Shown one piece after another: positions 37,731 through 47,004 of a stretch of 64,000 nt of DNA (positions within the stretch are counted from its first letter, which is position 1; each line of letters opens with the position of its first letter). Location: assembly GCF_019669905.1 (NCBI RefSeq), contig NZ_AP019777.1, forward strand, positions 2,418,001 to 2,482,000. Reading direction: 5' to 3'. Made by a program: the position numbers and the translations under genes. Under the pieces are notes generated by a model. That model was given only the letters and a program-made list of their open reading frames with translations. It did not search any database and was not told the DNA's origin. The DNA comes from Methylomonas koyamae. Its GTDB lineage: Bacteria; Pseudomonadota; Gammaproteobacteria; Methylococcales; Methylomonadaceae.

Positions 37731-38744
37731 TTAAGCTTTTTGGAACGAGAACAGGTTTTGCAGCGAATGCATGATGCGGTCCAGCGCAAAGCCGATGATG
37801 CCGATCGTGAACACGGCCACCATGATCCGGCTCAGCGAATTGGAACTGCCGTTTTGGAATTCGTCCCAGACGAATTTGCCCAGGCCGGGGTTCTGCGCCA
37901 GCATTTCGGCGGCGATCAGCACCATCCAGCCCACGCCCAGCGACAAGCGCATGCCGGTAAAGATGAAGGGCAGGGCGGACGGCAGGATGATGCGTTTGAT
38001 TTGGGTCGGCCAATCCAGGCGCAGCACCTTACCGACGTTGACCAGGTCGCGGTCGATGGACGATACGCCGACGGCGGTGTTGATCAGCGTCGGCCATAGC
38101 GAGCACAGCGTCACGGTAATGGCCGATGTGATGAAGGATTTCTCGAACCAGGAGTCTTCGCTGGTGACGTACGCCGCGCTGACCACCAGCGTCACGATAG
38201 GCAACCAAGCCAGCGGCGACACCGGTTTGAAGATTTGGATCAGCGGGTTGAACGCGGTATTGATGACCGGGCTCATGCCGCACAAGATGCCGAGCGGTAC
38301 CGCGATCAAGGTTGCAATCACAAAGCCGGCAAATACCGTACGCAGGCTGGTCAGGATTTTGTCGAAATAGGTCGGCTTACCGGTGTAAGGGCGAATTTTG
38401 ATTTCGGCGTGCGGATCTTCGGCCAGTTTGTCCTTATTGCGTTGTTCCTGGCGTTGGTAGAACTCGGCTTTTTTGGTCTGCTCGGAGACGTGTTCTTCGA
38501 TCAAGCCGCCGACTTCGCCCCAGACTGCGGCCGGGCCGGGAATCGCGCCCAAGCTGGTTTTGACGCCGGACGCGGATACGCTCCACAGCCCCAGGAACAT
38601 GGCGAAGGCGATGAACGGAACGCCCATGACCAGAAACAATTGGCGCATTTGCTGGGCCGGATTCTCGCCGGCGGCAATTTTCACCAGCGGCACGAACCAA
38701 GTCAGACCGGTGATGTTGAAGAACTTAATCAGTTTGTTAGCCAT
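37731..38744 (-). CDS. nrtB: Nitrate ABC transporter permease
   Basis: 337 residues. The N-terminal helix (about 35-58) is followed by a charged stretch with [16 protein letters not shown], then the transporter core with about five more helices. The coupling-helix motif for the ATPase is in the [15 protein letters not shown]... region, before [13 protein letters not shown]. It belongs to the NrtB/SsuC/TauC class of inner-membrane permeases. It lies between nrtA (115 bases upstream) and the fused ATPase gene (10 bases downstream). Confidence 0.92.
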   Translation of the reverse strand: MANKLIKFFNITGLTWFVPLVKIAAGENPAQQMRQLFLVMGVPFIAFAMFLGLWSVSASGVKTSLGAIPGPAAVWGEVGGLIEEHVSEQTKKAEFYQRQEQRNKDKLAEDPHAEIKIRPYTGKPTYFDKILTSLRTVFAGFVIATLIAVPLGILCGMSPVINTAFNPLIQIFKPVSPLAWLPIVTLVVSAAYVTSEDSWFEKSFITSAITVTLCSLWPTLINTAVGVSSIDRDLVNVGKVLRLDWPTQIKRIILPSALPFIFTGMRLSLGVGWMVLIAAEMLAQNPGLGKFVWDEFQNGSSNSLSRIMVAVFTIGIIGFALDRIMHSLQNLFSFQKA

Positions 38745-38859
38745 CGCGCTTACCTATCGAAAGGTTATCAATCAATTCGGGTTTATTTTTTTGCTTGCGG
38801 GGGTAAAAATGCGTCCTTGCACTAACCACTTCCTTTTCAGAGCACCCACCAAGGTTCGG

Positions 38860-40254
38860 TTAATCCACTACTTTGCCGCCGGAGACGGTTTGCTTGCCTT
38901 TCAGGCCAATCGGGAACTTGGCCAGATAATCGTTAGGTTTGTTGGCGTCGAACGGAATTTTGTCGATGAAGAAGTTTTGCGACGGCTTGATGCCGGTATC
39001 GGCCGGAAAGTCTTCGGCCTTGGCCTTGCCTTCCGCCACCAGTTCTTTCGCGGCTGCCAGATAAATGTCAGGGCGATAGACTTTTTTCGCCGTTTCCAGG
39101 TACCAGTTATCGGGTTTGTATTCGTTGATCATGCCCCAGCGGCGCAATTGGGTCAGGTACCAGACCGCGCTGCTGTAAGACGGATAGCTGGCGCCGTGGC
39201 GGAAAAAGGTGTTGAAGTCGGGCAGCGAGCGTTTGTCGCCTTTTTCGTATTCGAAGGTGCCGTTCATACTGGCCGCCAATACCTCGACGTCGGCGCCGAC
39301 GTATTGTTTTTGCGATAGCATTTCGATAGCTTCCTTGCGATTTTTGTTGTTTTCGGCATCCAGCCACATCGCGGCGCGAATCAAGGCCTTGGTGACGGCT
39401 AAATAGGTGTTGGGGTATTTTTCCGCCCAGGCTTGGGTCACGCCGAAGACTTTTTCCGGCGTGTCTTTCCACAGTTCCTCGTCGGTGATCACCGGTACGC
39501 CGATGCCTTTAAATACCGCTTGTTGGTTCCAGGGTTCGCCGACGCAGTAGCCGAAGATGGTGCCGGACTCCAGCGTGGCCGGCATTTGCGGCGGCGGCGT
39601 CACCGACAGCAAGGCGTCGGCGCCGATTTGGCCGGAAATGTCTTGCGGCGGCGAATAGTAGCCTGGGTTAATACCGCCGGCCGCCAGCCAATAACGCAGT
39701 TTGATGTTATGGCTGCCGGCCGGGAAGGTCATCGCCATATTGAACGGCTTACCTTCGGTTTTGTATTTATCGACCACCGGCTTTAAATAATCCGCTTTGA
39801 TCGGATGTACCGGTTTGCCGCCGTCCATCGGCACATTGGCTTTCATCTGTTTCCAGATATCGTTCGATACGGTAATCGCGTTGCCGTTAAACCCCATGCT
39901 GAAGGCGGTGACAATATCGGCCTTGGTGCCGAAGCCGATGCCGGCAGCCAAAGGAGCAGGCGCCAGCATATGAGAACCGTCCAATTCGCCATTGACCACC
40001 CGGTCCATCACCACTTTCCAGTTGGCTTGAGCCTCCAATTGCACGAACAGGCCTTCCTCTTCGAAAAAGCCTTTCTCGGCGGCGACCGCTAACGGCGCCA
40101 TGTCGGTCAATTTGATAAAGCCGAACTTCAAATCCTCTTTCTCGGGTTTGGCACCGGCCTGCAATGGATTGGAAAAACTCATTCCGGCCAGCGCTATCGC
40201 GGTGGCGACGGCAGCAAACAGTTTCTTCGGAGCGGGCTTCTGGGCTGGTTTCAT
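38860..40254 (-). CDS. nrtA: Nitrate-binding protein of the ABC transporter
   Basis: 464 residues from ATG 40254, with AGGA 6 bases upstream. The N-terminal hydrophobic segment (LFAAVATAIALAGMSFS) is an export signal. KFGFIKLTDMAPLAVAAEKG and GGINPGYYSPP are typical of NrtA/CmpA solute-binding proteins. The length and fold match periplasmic NrtA. It is first in the operon, right behind an intrinsic terminator in the leader. Nitrate rather than bicarbonate is preferred as substrate because nasA follows in the same operon. Confidence 0.93.
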   Translation of the reverse strand: MKPAQKPAPKKLFAAVATAIALAGMSFSNPLQAGAKPEKEDLKFGFIKLTDMAPLAVAAEKGFFEEEGLFVQLEAQANWKVVMDRVVNGELDGSHMLAPAPLAAGIGFGTKADIVTAFSMGFNGNAITVSNDIWKQMKANVPMDGGKPVHPIKADYLKPVVDKYKTEGKPFNMAMTFPAGSHNIKLRYWLAAGGINPGYYSPPQDISGQIGADALLSVTPPPQMPATLESGTIFGYCVGEPWNQQAVFKGIGVPVITDEELWKDTPEKVFGVTQAWAEKYPNTYLAVTKALIRAAMWLDAENNKNRKEAIEMLSQKQYVGADVEVLAASMNGTFEYEKGDKRSLPDFNTFFRHGASYPSYSSAVWYLTQLRRWGMINEYKPDNWYLETAKKVYRPDIYLAAAKELVAEGKAKAEDFPADTGIKPSQNFFIDKIPFDANKPNDYLAKFPIGLKGKQTVSGGKVVD

Positions 40255-40288
40255 GTCGGTTCCTGTCAACGATTAAGAAGTTGGGGCC

Positions 40289-40341
40289 AAAAAAAAGGCG
40301 TCCGCGTGAGGATTCGATAAAGAATCCTCACGCAAGACGCC
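40289..40341 (-). terminator. Intrinsic terminator in the nrt leader (attenuator)
   Basis: Read on the minus strand, GGCGTCTTGCGTGAGGATTC pairs with GAATCCTCACGCGGACGCC across a short loop, then eight T residues follow (40296-40289). It lies about 35 bases before the nrtA start and points into the operon, so it would stop transcription unless overridden. This is the arrangement seen in nasF/nasR-type nitrate leaders. Confidence 0.85.
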
Positions 40342-40353
40342 TTTGTCTGGTTT

Positions 40354-40383
40354 GCTCAACAATGAGCGGTTAAATCAGTAACC
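40354..40383 (-). promoter_or_regulatory. Two leader hairpins, candidate ANTAR antiterminator target
   Basis: On the minus strand, GGTTA/TAACC (40383-40368) encloses CTGATT, and GCTC/GAGC (40367-40354) encloses ATTGTT. They are adjacent and just ahead of the terminator. ANTAR proteins such as NasR bind two hairpins with loops having A at position 1 and G at position 4. The second loop matches; the first shows A..G only if its top A-T pair is opened. No ANTAR gene lies in the window. Confidence 0.5.
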
Positions 40384-40408
40384 CTGCTTTGGGTGTTGGT
40401 AAACCCTA

Positions 40409-40424
40409 AGCAACTGGAGTGCCA
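40409..40424 (-). promoter_or_regulatory. Sigma-54 (-24/-12) promoter of the nrt-nas operon
   Basis: On the minus strand TGGCAC (40424-40419), five bases, then TTGCT (40413-40409) matches TGGCAC-N5-TTGC exactly. Predicted start is near 40398, which places both leader hairpins and the terminator inside the transcript. Confidence 0.78.
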
Positions 40425-40563
40425 TTTCTCGCGTTATCAGTGAAATTAATTTAAAGATCAATTAAAACAATGCTTTGAAAATATATTGCCGAGAGTTTTT
40501 CGAAAAGCACGGTCTTTGTTATTAGGCACCAGGGTTTAGAGCGGATACCAGTTTGGGTATTCC

Positions 40564-40578
40564 GCACTCCAATGGTGC
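40564..40578. promoter_or_regulatory. NtrC-like binding palindrome
   Basis: GCACTCCAATGGTGC fits GCACY-N5-RGTGC, the NtrC site. It lies about 140 bp upstream of the -24 element, a normal enhancer distance. An adjacent hairpin-forming sequence (GCGGATACC...GGTATTCCGC, 40541-40565) abuts it. Confidence 0.62.
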
Positions 40579-40875
40579 GGATAAATGATGGTCAAAACGG
40601 TGCAAACCCAACTTGACTACCGGCCAAGCTGGAGCAGGCTTGAATTGAGCGGCAATTCGGTCAGGTTTTGCCAGGTTTCGAACGCAGTTGGTTTAGTTCC
40701 CGCTCGGCCATCGGCTTGGCGGATTTCGCCTTCGAAAAAAGGCTTTCATATCGAATCGATATTTATATAGAATATTTTCCGGCTGCCGGGGCGAGCCGCT
40801 GCGGAGATGCCCCAGCGGCGGCATATGTTCTATGGCACCTCTTGGCAAAACGGCAATTTTATCGGGAGACCTACT
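40579..40875. other. Intergenic region between nrt enhancer and lipoprotein gene
   Basis: No gene is supported here. It has a TATAGAAT-like -10 near 40765-40775 and a GCCGCTG/CAGCGGC hairpin (40795-40819) ahead of the lipoprotein gene. Confidence 0.4.
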
Positions 40876-41235
40876 ATGACTCTGAAGCAAAAAACCATAC
40901 TCATGATTGCTGTGAGCTTATTGACGGCCTGCTCCGGCGATGCGCTGATCAAGCCGCAATCCTGGGCTCAGGCGGTGCAAACCGCGGAAAGCCGCGATGC
41001 CCATTTACGGCTTGCCAACCATTACGAAGAAATCGCCGGAACCTTGGAAGCGGATGCGCAAGAAGAGCGGGAAATGCTCGACCAATATCTGGCCAAGCCT
41101 TGGAAATATGGCAAACGTATCCAGGATTTAAAGTCGCAGGCGGAAGCGATGATCCGCGATCTGGGGAAAGCCGCGGCAGAAAGCCGCCATTTGGCCGACT
41201 ACCACAGGCAAATGGCCGCTGAGGAACGCGATTAA
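40876..41235 (+). CDS. Small predicted lipoprotein
   Basis: 119 residues from ATG 40876 with GGGAG upstream. The signal peptide ends in LLTACSG, a lipobox with Cys at about residue 19. The mature part is mostly charged alpha-helix (EEIAGTLEADAQEEREMLDQ and QMAAEERD) with coiled-coil character. The family is not identified; it resembles small uncharacterised periplasmic lipoproteins. Convergent with the carbonic-anhydrase gene. Confidence 0.75.
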   Translation: MTLKQKTILMIAVSLLTACSGDALIKPQSWAQAVQTAESRDAHLRLANHYEEIAGTLEADAQEEREMLDQYLAKPWKYGKRIQDLKSQAEAMIRDLGKAAAESRHLADYHRQMAAEERD

Positions 41236-41311
41236 ACTGGCTATCGCTACGGGTTTACCTCAGGCGCGCGCCGCTTGAGTTGCATTGGATCTGGGGTAAG
41301 AAGGGCGTTGA

Positions 41312-41339
41312 AAGATAGCAGTTGCTTAACTGCTATCTT
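41312..41339. terminator. Bidirectional stem-loop between convergent genes
   Basis: A perfect 12-bp stem, AAGATAGCAGTT with AACTGCTATCTT, around GCTT. It sits between the convergent lipoprotein and carbonic-anhydrase genes; only short T tracts flank it. Confidence 0.6.
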
Positions 41340-41358
41340 GAATCGAACTAATTTTACT

Positions 41359-41937
41359 TTAGCTGGCTTGGCCGGCGGCAGTCGCTTCCGGCACTTCCAG
41401 TAAACGTCCGGTTTTGACGTCGTAAACGTAACCGTAAACCGGAATGTAACTCGGTACCAGCGAGTGGGCTTTGATGCGTTTGACGTCTTCCAACACACTT
41501 TCGGCCTGGTTTTTTATTGTCAGCCAATTGATGTATTTGCCGTCGGTGGAACCGGGACCGTCGCCGCTGTCGTGCCAGCCGCTGGCATCTACGCTGGCGG
41601 TTTTCAGGCTGCTGGCCAGCAAATCGCTCATGATGTCGTTGGTGAAGGTTTCCATGCCGCAGTCGGTATGGTGAATGACGAACCATTCCTTAGTACCCAG
41701 CAATTTATAGGAAATCACCAGGGAACGGATGGCGTCGTCGCTGGCGCGGCCGCCGGCGTTGCGGATCACGTGGGCGTCGCCTTCGGATAAGCCGGCGTAT
41801 TTAGCCGGGTCCAGGCGGGCATCCATACAGGTCAGGATGGCGAATTGGCGAGCGGGCGGCATCGCCAAACCGCCTTTATCGAAACTGGACGCGTATTCGC
41901 GGTTGGCTAGGAGTACTTCGTTGTGAATTTTGCTCAT
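41359..41937 (-). CDS. Beta-class carbonic anhydrase
   Basis: 192 residues from ATG 41937, with GAGG upstream. Zinc ligands are C37 in CMDAR (with the D39-R41 dyad), H90 and C93 in [17 protein letters not shown] is the conserved loop. It interconverts CO2 and bicarbonate in the cytoplasm. The upstream intergenic region contains a 19-bp palindrome (42052-42070) and then the IS256 island, which separates it from the LysR gene at 44256; the two were perhaps divergent neighbours before insertion (inference). Confidence 0.92.
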   Translation of the reverse strand: MSKIHNEVLLANREYASSFDKGGLAMPPARQFAILTCMDARLDPAKYAGLSEGDAHVIRNAGGRASDDAIRSLVISYKLLGTKEWFVIHHTDCGMETFTNDIMSDLLASSLKTASVDASGWHDSGDGPGSTDGKYINWLTIKNQAESVLEDVKRIKAHSLVPSYIPVYGYVYDVKTGRLLEVPEATAAGQAS

Positions 41938-42055
41938 AATAACCTCGGTGGGTGAAAAAACGTCTGGCCGAAACTGCTGAGCCAGACGGTGTAACAACTA
42001 TCTCCACGGCAAATTTTAACGAAGCGCGAAAATGGTTTAAAGATGCTGAAAAGTT

Positions 42056-42068
42056 TATAAAATATAAA
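42056..42068 (+). repeat. AT-rich 13-bp direct repeat, left copy (part of a palindrome)
   Basis: TATAAAATATAAA recurs exactly at 44217-44229, so the two copies bracket the IS element and the recombinase remnant. Here it is part of AGTTTATA-AAA-TATAAACT (42052-42070), a perfect inverted repeat. It may be an att-type core, a regulator site, or chance in AT-rich DNA. Confidence 0.5.
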
Positions 42069-42111
42069 CTCACAGTATAAAATAAAGTATTTGACATCAA
42101 CCACTTAGAAC

Positions 42112-43440
42112 GAGGGTGTAAGAATTTTTGTGTAAACGGCCATTAGGCAGGAAACTGCCCTTACTTTGAGGAGTAACTATGACCTTACCAAAAGCCATCC
42201 CAACCGACCTAATTGATACCTTATTGTCGGGCTATCAAAAACCTGAAGACCTGCTGGGCGAAAATGGCCTGCTAAAACAACTCACCAAGGCCTTGGTCGA
42301 GCGAGCCTTAGAAGCCGAAATGACTGAACATTTAGGCCATGCCAAGCATGAGTCAGTCTGCAACGCCACCGGCAACACCCGCAATGGCAAGAGCCGTAAA
42401 ACCCTCAAAGGCGATTTTGGCGCATTGCCGATTGAGATTCCCCGTGATCGTCATGGTCAGTTCGAGCCGCAAATCATTGGCAAACACCAATCCCGCTGGA
42501 CGGGCTTTGATGACAAGATCATTTCACTCTATGCCCGAGGTCTGACCGTCAGGGAAATCCAGAGCCATCTGGAAGAACTGTATGGCACTGAAGTTTCACC
42601 CACCTTGATCTCCTCGGTGACGGACGCCGTGATTGAGGAAGTCAAAGCCTGGCAATTGCGGCCGCTTGATCCGGTTTACCCCATCGTTTATCTCGATTGT
42701 ATCCACGTCAAAGTGCGCGATACCGGTGCCGTTCGTGTCAAGGCCGTTTATCTGGCCATAGGGATTAACCTGCAAGGAGAGAAGGAAGTGCTGGGCTTGT
42801 GGATCGCCCAAACCGAAGGCGCCAAGTTTTGGTTACAGGTCGTGACAGACCTCAAGAATCGCGGCGTGCAAGACATCTTCATTGCCTGTGTCGACGGTTT
42901 GAAAGGCTTCCCGGAAGCGATTGAAACCGTCTATCCACACGCCGCCGTCCAACTGTGTATCGTCCACCTAGTCCGCAACAGCCTGAACTATGTCAGTTGG
43001 AAAATGCGTAAACAGATCGCCGGCGATCTCAAACGAATATACCAATCCGCCAGCGTCGTTGAAGCAGAGCAAAGGCTGGCTGAGTTCGAGACGCAGTGGA
43101 ACGAGGCCTACCCGCCCATTGCTCAAATTTGGCGACGTAATTGGGATAGAATCATTCCCTTCTTCGACTATCCGCCCGAGATACGCCGCATCATTTACAC
43201 TACGAATGCGATCGAGTCGGTGAACATGAGTTTGCGGAAAATCACCAAGAATCGCGGCTCATTTCCCAGTGATGAAGCCTTGTCGAAATTGTTCTATTTG
43301 GCCCTGATGAATATCAGTCAAAAATGGACCATGCCGTTGCATGACTGGAAAGCGGCTTTGAATCGGTTTAGCATTCAGTTTGAAGACAGGATGCCCAATC
43401 GATAATTAAATCCCGTTTACACAAAATTCAGGACACCCTC
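42112..43440 (+). mobile_element. IS256-family insertion sequence
   Basis: 1,329 bp. Terminal inverted repeats: GAGGGTGTAAG...TGTGTAAACG (42112-42138) against the reverse complement of 43414-43440; about 21 of 27 positions agree. It encodes one intact transposase. The 8-9 bp outside each end (CTTAGAAC left, CAAGCTGA right) do not match, so no target duplication is visible. This suggests loss or rearrangement of one flank after insertion. Confidence 0.88.
42179..43405 (+). CDS. IS256-family transposase
   Basis: 408 residues, full length. DDE catalytic positions fall in YLDCIHVKVRD, CVDGLKGF and the TTNAIESVNMSLRK segment that carries the glutamate. The N-terminal MTEHLGHAKHE and ATGNTRNGKSRKT stretches are family hallmarks. 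A GAGGAG site precedes the ATG. The gene is intact, so the element may still move. Confidence 0.95.
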   Translation: MTLPKAIPTDLIDTLLSGYQKPEDLLGENGLLKQLTKALVERALEAEMTEHLGHAKHESVCNATGNTRNGKSRKTLKGDFGALPIEIPRDRHGQFEPQIIGKHQSRWTGFDDKIISLYARGLTVREIQSHLEELYGTEVSPTLISSVTDAVIEEVKAWQLRPLDPVYPIVYLDCIHVKVRDTGAVRVKAVYLAIGINLQGEKEVLGLWIAQTEGAKFWLQVVTDLKNRGVQDIFIACVDGLKGFPEAIETVYPHAAVQLCIVHLVRNSLNYVSWKMRKQIAGDLKRIYQSASVVEAEQRLAEFETQWNEAYPPIAQIWRRNWDRIIPFFDYPPEIRRIIYTTNAIESVNMSLRKITKNRGSFPSDEALSKLFYLALMNISQKWTMPLHDWKAALNRFSIQFEDRMPNR

Positions 43441-44139
43441 CAAGCTGAAGAGGAAAAGCTGTTAAAAGAACTTGATCCTTCAAGAAACATTGTCAATGAA
43501 AACGACAATTTAATTCGATCTTATCAACAAGACAACTATGACCTTTGCATACTACTGCTTGACACTGGCGCAAGGCTGTCAGAGATAACTACTTTACGTT
43601 GGGAAAACATTAACTTAAAAACTGGCACAATCTCGCTTTATCGCTCAAAAGTTGGAAATGAAAGCATCTTGCATATGACTGACAGAATTAAAAACGTTTT
43701 GAACAGACGTATGAAATCTCGTTCAAGCGAATTCATCTTTACTGACAGAAATGGAAGCAGTAAAAAATCAGTTGCTGGAATTCGCTCTGCTATAAAAAGA
43801 GCTGGCTTAGAGGACTGCACACTTCATACGATGCGGCACACAGCAGCAACACGGCTTGTACAGGCAGGAATGCCACTTTATGAGGTGTCAAATATCTTAG
43901 GCCACAGCAACATTTTAATGACGGCAAGGTATGCTCACTTAGCAAAAGCTGATGTCTCAAAACGTGCCAGAGACATATTAAATGGCGACAACCATACATC
44001 TTATAAAAACCAATCAACTTCAAAAAAACCTGAAAAATATACACATTTTTATCAGGCTGGAACCCAATCAGACCCGTACAGTAGCTTGATGGATTTGGAC
44101 CTCCCAATACCCGATAATTTCAGCATTTCAACAAAATGA
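43441..44139 (+). pseudogene. 5'-truncated tyrosine recombinase/integrase
   Basis: An open frame runs from the IS right end to a TGA at 44137-44139, with no start at the edge. It encodes the catalytic domain: GARLSEITTLRW (Arg), HTMRHTAATRLVQAG (H-x-x-R) and LGHSNILMTARYAHL (His and the nucleophilic Tyr). The N-terminal arm-binding and core-binding part is missing and is not found left of the IS. The stretch is much more A+T-rich than its neighbours, a sign of foreign origin. Confidence 0.88.
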
Positions 44140-44216
44140 TTGAAAATCAATTAGTTATGAAAAGATTTTTGAGCTTATACGCTGATATAAGATTATACGT
44201 TGAGCTTTTTAAATGA

Positions 44217-44229
44217 TATAAAATATAAA
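44217..44229 (+). repeat. AT-rich 13-bp direct repeat, right copy
   Basis: Exact copy of 42056-42068, lying between the recombinase stop and the LysR start. Two further short direct repeats, TTATACGCTGA (44175-44185) and TTATACGTTGA (44193-44203), lie just upstream with an 18-bp period. Confidence 0.5.
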
Positions 44230-44255
44230 TCTCAAGTTTATAAAGCGCCGGACAG

Positions 44256-45140
44256 ATGGATAAGTTTAACAATATGCGGGTATTTTGCCGTATCGTCGAA
44301 TTGGGAACCTTTTCCGCCGTCGCCCGCGAACTAAAGCTCTCCACCATGATGGTCAGCAAATATATCGCGCAATTGGAGGCATCGTTGGGCGTGGTTTTGT
44401 TGCACCGGACCACGCGCAGCTTGAGCCTCACCAGTGCCGGCGAAGCCTATTACCACCGCAGCAAACAGTTGCTGGAGGATTTGGCCGATCTGGAATCGTC
44501 GACGGCGCAATTGGGGGAGCGGGTCAAAGGTACCATCAAAATCAGTGCGCCTATCGATTTCGGCGGCATGTATATGGTGCCGGCCATCGAGGCTTATTTA
44601 AAAAAGTATCCGGAAGTCAGAATCTTGATGTCTTTGGATAACAAGCCGCCCAACTTGCGGGTAGGCAGCTTCGATATTTCGTTGTTGGTCACCGATACCC
44701 TGGATCCGGGGGTGGTGGCGCGGAAGATAGCGGAAACCGAATTAGGCACCTATGCCGCGCCCAAATATCTGGCGGAGAAAGGTTGTCCGCAAACGATTGA
44801 TGAATTAAGCGGCCACCAATGCTTACATTACGTGGATACTCCGCACGGCGATTATTGGCTGTTCGACGTGAACGGCGAATTGAAACGGGTCAAATCCGAC
44901 TGGATGCTGGCCTCCAACAACGGCCGGGCATTGTGCCAAGCCGCGGCGATGGGGATGGGCATCGTCCAGGCACCGCGCTTATCGGTTGCGCCGCATTTGC
45001 AAAACGGCGAGTTGGTCGAGATTTTGCGCGAATACCGGCGGCCGGCCTTGGCGATATACGCCACTTATTTACAACGCCGGTTCTACCCGGCCAAGTTGAC
45101 CACGTTCATCAATTTTCTGCTGGCTTATTTCGGGCAATAG
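44256..45140 (+). CDS. LysR-family transcriptional regulator
   Basis: 294 residues. An N-terminal winged helix-turn-helix (FSAVARELKLSTMMVSKYIAQLE) leads to the substrate-binding domain beginning at GTIKISAPIDFG. Members of this subgroup often control nearby divergent genes; here the nearest leftward gene is carbonic anhydrase beyond the mobile island. The ligand is unknown. Confidence 0.9.
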   Translation: MDKFNNMRVFCRIVELGTFSAVARELKLSTMMVSKYIAQLEASLGVVLLHRTTRSLSLTSAGEAYYHRSKQLLEDLADLESSTAQLGERVKGTIKISAPIDFGGMYMVPAIEAYLKKYPEVRILMSLDNKPPNLRVGSFDISLLVTDTLDPGVVARKIAETELGTYAAPKYLAEKGCPQTIDELSGHQCLHYVDTPHGDYWLFDVNGELKRVKSDWMLASNNGRALCQAAAMGMGIVQAPRLSVAPHLQNGELVEILREYRRPALAIYATYLQRRFYPAKLTTFINFLLAYFGQ

Positions 45141-45268
45141 CCTCAGCTTGTACTTTCGGACAATGTGGCAACTTGTCGCGTGACAATATGCCGCATTCTT
45201 AATATAAGAAATTACTGATAATATACGCGCCATTGCAGAGATGTTCAGTGCAATAACTTCCTCCCCTC

Positions 45269-45296
45269 AAATCCGGCTTATAGCCGGATTTTTTTT
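45269..45296 (+). terminator. Intrinsic terminator after the LysR gene
   Basis: AATCCGGC-TTATA-GCCGGATT followed by a run of T to 45296. It is strongest on the + strand. The convergent lnt gene ends at 45306. Confidence 0.85.
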
Positions 45297-45305
45297 GCCT
45301 GTCAG

Positions 45306-46880
45306 TTAGGTTTCGCCCGCGCTAGCGCCGGATTTTCCCGCCCTCTCCCATAAACCGGCCATGGTTAACACGATCAAACCGCCCCAAAGCAGCCCCGGCA
45401 TTAGATAGAAATGGCGTTGGTAAAATGTGCTAGCGGGTTGTTTCAAGAACGGGACGTGGTAGCTGCCGGCCCAGCTTTTGTTCAGAGGCGACAACGGAAA
45501 CACCTCGCCATCGGCTAGAGCGACCGTGGAAATGCCGGTGTTGGTGGCGCGCAGCACCGGCCGCCTGAATTCAACGCCGCGCGCCAGCGTCATATATAAA
45601 TGTTGGTAAGGCTCTTGCCAGGTGCCGTACCAGGAATCGTTGGTGACGTTGACGATAAACTGCGCTCCCAGATCGGCCAGCCCTTTGGAAAACTCCGGGA
45701 ATAAGCTTTCGTAGCAAACTTGCGGCCCCATGTCGAAGCCGTTCAAGTGCAGCAACAGGGTCGGTCCCGGCCCGCGGCCGAATTGGCTAACCATCGGTAA
45801 CGCGGTTTTCAACCACGGCAACACGTCGGCGAACGGAATGTATTCGCCCAGGGCCAATAAGATGGTTTTGCTGTAATGCGGCTCGGTGACCGTGCCGGTT
45901 TCGTCGACGACAAACAAGGAATTGGTGATGGCATTATGCTGGTCTTTGGCGTATGCGCCGGTCAGCAAGGCCAATTGCCGATTGCGTACAAAGGTTTGTA
46001 ATAGTTCGGCGTACTGCGATTGGTTGTATTCGCCGCCTAACAGGGCCGGGAATGCGGTTTCCGACCACATAACGAAGTCGACGTCCGGATTTTCCGCCAA
46101 ACCGGCGTCGGTGGCCTGGAAATATTGGGTCAAAATTTCCGCGCGATAACCTTTGCCGTGTTCCATCGACTGTTTTTGCAGGTTACCGATATTGGCTTGC
46201 ACCAGCAACACGTCCAACGCACTGTCGGCAGCCGGCAACCGCTGTTTCAACCAACTTCCGCCGGCATTCAGCCCGGCAAAGCCAAGCACGATTGCGAATG
46301 CCGCGGCTTTGCCGCCGCGCTGCCGCCGATTGTCCCAAGCGTACAGCGCCGCCAGATTGGCCAGTACGGTCAGCATGCTTAAACCGGCGAAGCCGACGAT
46401 TTCCGCCCATTGGTACAGCGGAAAACCGGCACCGTACCAGCTATAGCCGAAATTCCATTTGAACAGCATCGGTACGTAAAATTCGGCCAATGCGGTGATG
46501 GCGGCCATCAGCGCCATCGATATTCCGGGGCCAACGCCCAGAATTCGGCGAGCATAAAACCATGCCAATCCGGCAATCGGTAAGAACAGGTGGCCGAATG
46601 CGGCGAAGATCAGCATACCGATGCCGGCGACCAGCCAATTGACATTGGCGAATTCGTGCAGGGTGTAGGTCACCCAGTTGAAGCCGATCAAGGTATAAAT
46701 AAAGCTGGTCAGCACGCCGCTAAGCAAGACCGGCCGCAGCCGTTGTTGGCCTTGCCAGAACCGCCAAAGCGGCACGAAACAGAATAAGGAAGCCCAGGGA
46801 GGGAAGGGGATGTAGCTGGTACCGATGAAAATGCCGGATAACACCGGCAGCCACCATGGCGATCGAAAGGCCTGCCTCAT
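45306..46880 (-). CDS. lnt: Apolipoprotein N-acyltransferase
   Basis: 524 residues. About six to eight N-terminal membrane helices (PVLSGIFIGTSYIPFPPWA onward) precede a carbon-nitrogen hydrolase domain. The catalytic Glu lies in MWSETAFPALL, the Lys in GAYAKDQHN, and the Cys in QVCYESLFPEF. It adds the third acyl chain to lipoproteins in the inner membrane. A single C-terminal helix (LLWGGLIVLTMAGLW) closes the protein. Standing alone here, apart from the usual ybeX neighbours. Confidence 0.93.
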   Translation of the reverse strand: MRQAFRSPWWLPVLSGIFIGTSYIPFPPWASLFCFVPLWRFWQGQQRLRPVLLSGVLTSFIYTLIGFNWVTYTLHEFANVNWLVAGIGMLIFAAFGHLFLPIAGLAWFYARRILGVGPGISMALMAAITALAEFYVPMLFKWNFGYSWYGAGFPLYQWAEIVGFAGLSMLTVLANLAALYAWDNRRQRGGKAAAFAIVLGFAGLNAGGSWLKQRLPAADSALDVLLVQANIGNLQKQSMEHGKGYRAEILTQYFQATDAGLAENPDVDFVMWSETAFPALLGGEYNQSQYAELLQTFVRNRQLALLTGAYAKDQHNAITNSLFVVDETGTVTEPHYSKTILLALGEYIPFADVLPWLKTALPMVSQFGRGPGPTLLLHLNGFDMGPQVCYESLFPEFSKGLADLGAQFIVNVTNDSWYGTWQEPYQHLYMTLARGVEFRRPVLRATNTGISTVALADGEVFPLSPLNKSWAGSYHVPFLKQPASTFYQRHFYLMPGLLWGGLIVLTMAGLWERAGKSGASAGET

Positions 46881-47004
46881 ATCTATTCCGTATGCCGCTT
46901 AAACCTACGATTGTAACCGATAGCCGTCGGCGCTCTGCCCGGTTTAGCGGAATCGGGCCGTTCAGCGTGGTGTAGGTAGGATGGGACGGACTCGCGGTTG
47001 CGCT

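Noticed and set aside
40386-40411. GCTTTGGG...CCCTAAGC hairpin as a third leader hairpin
   Set aside because: It overlaps the -12 element of the predicted promoter, so most of it would not be transcribed.
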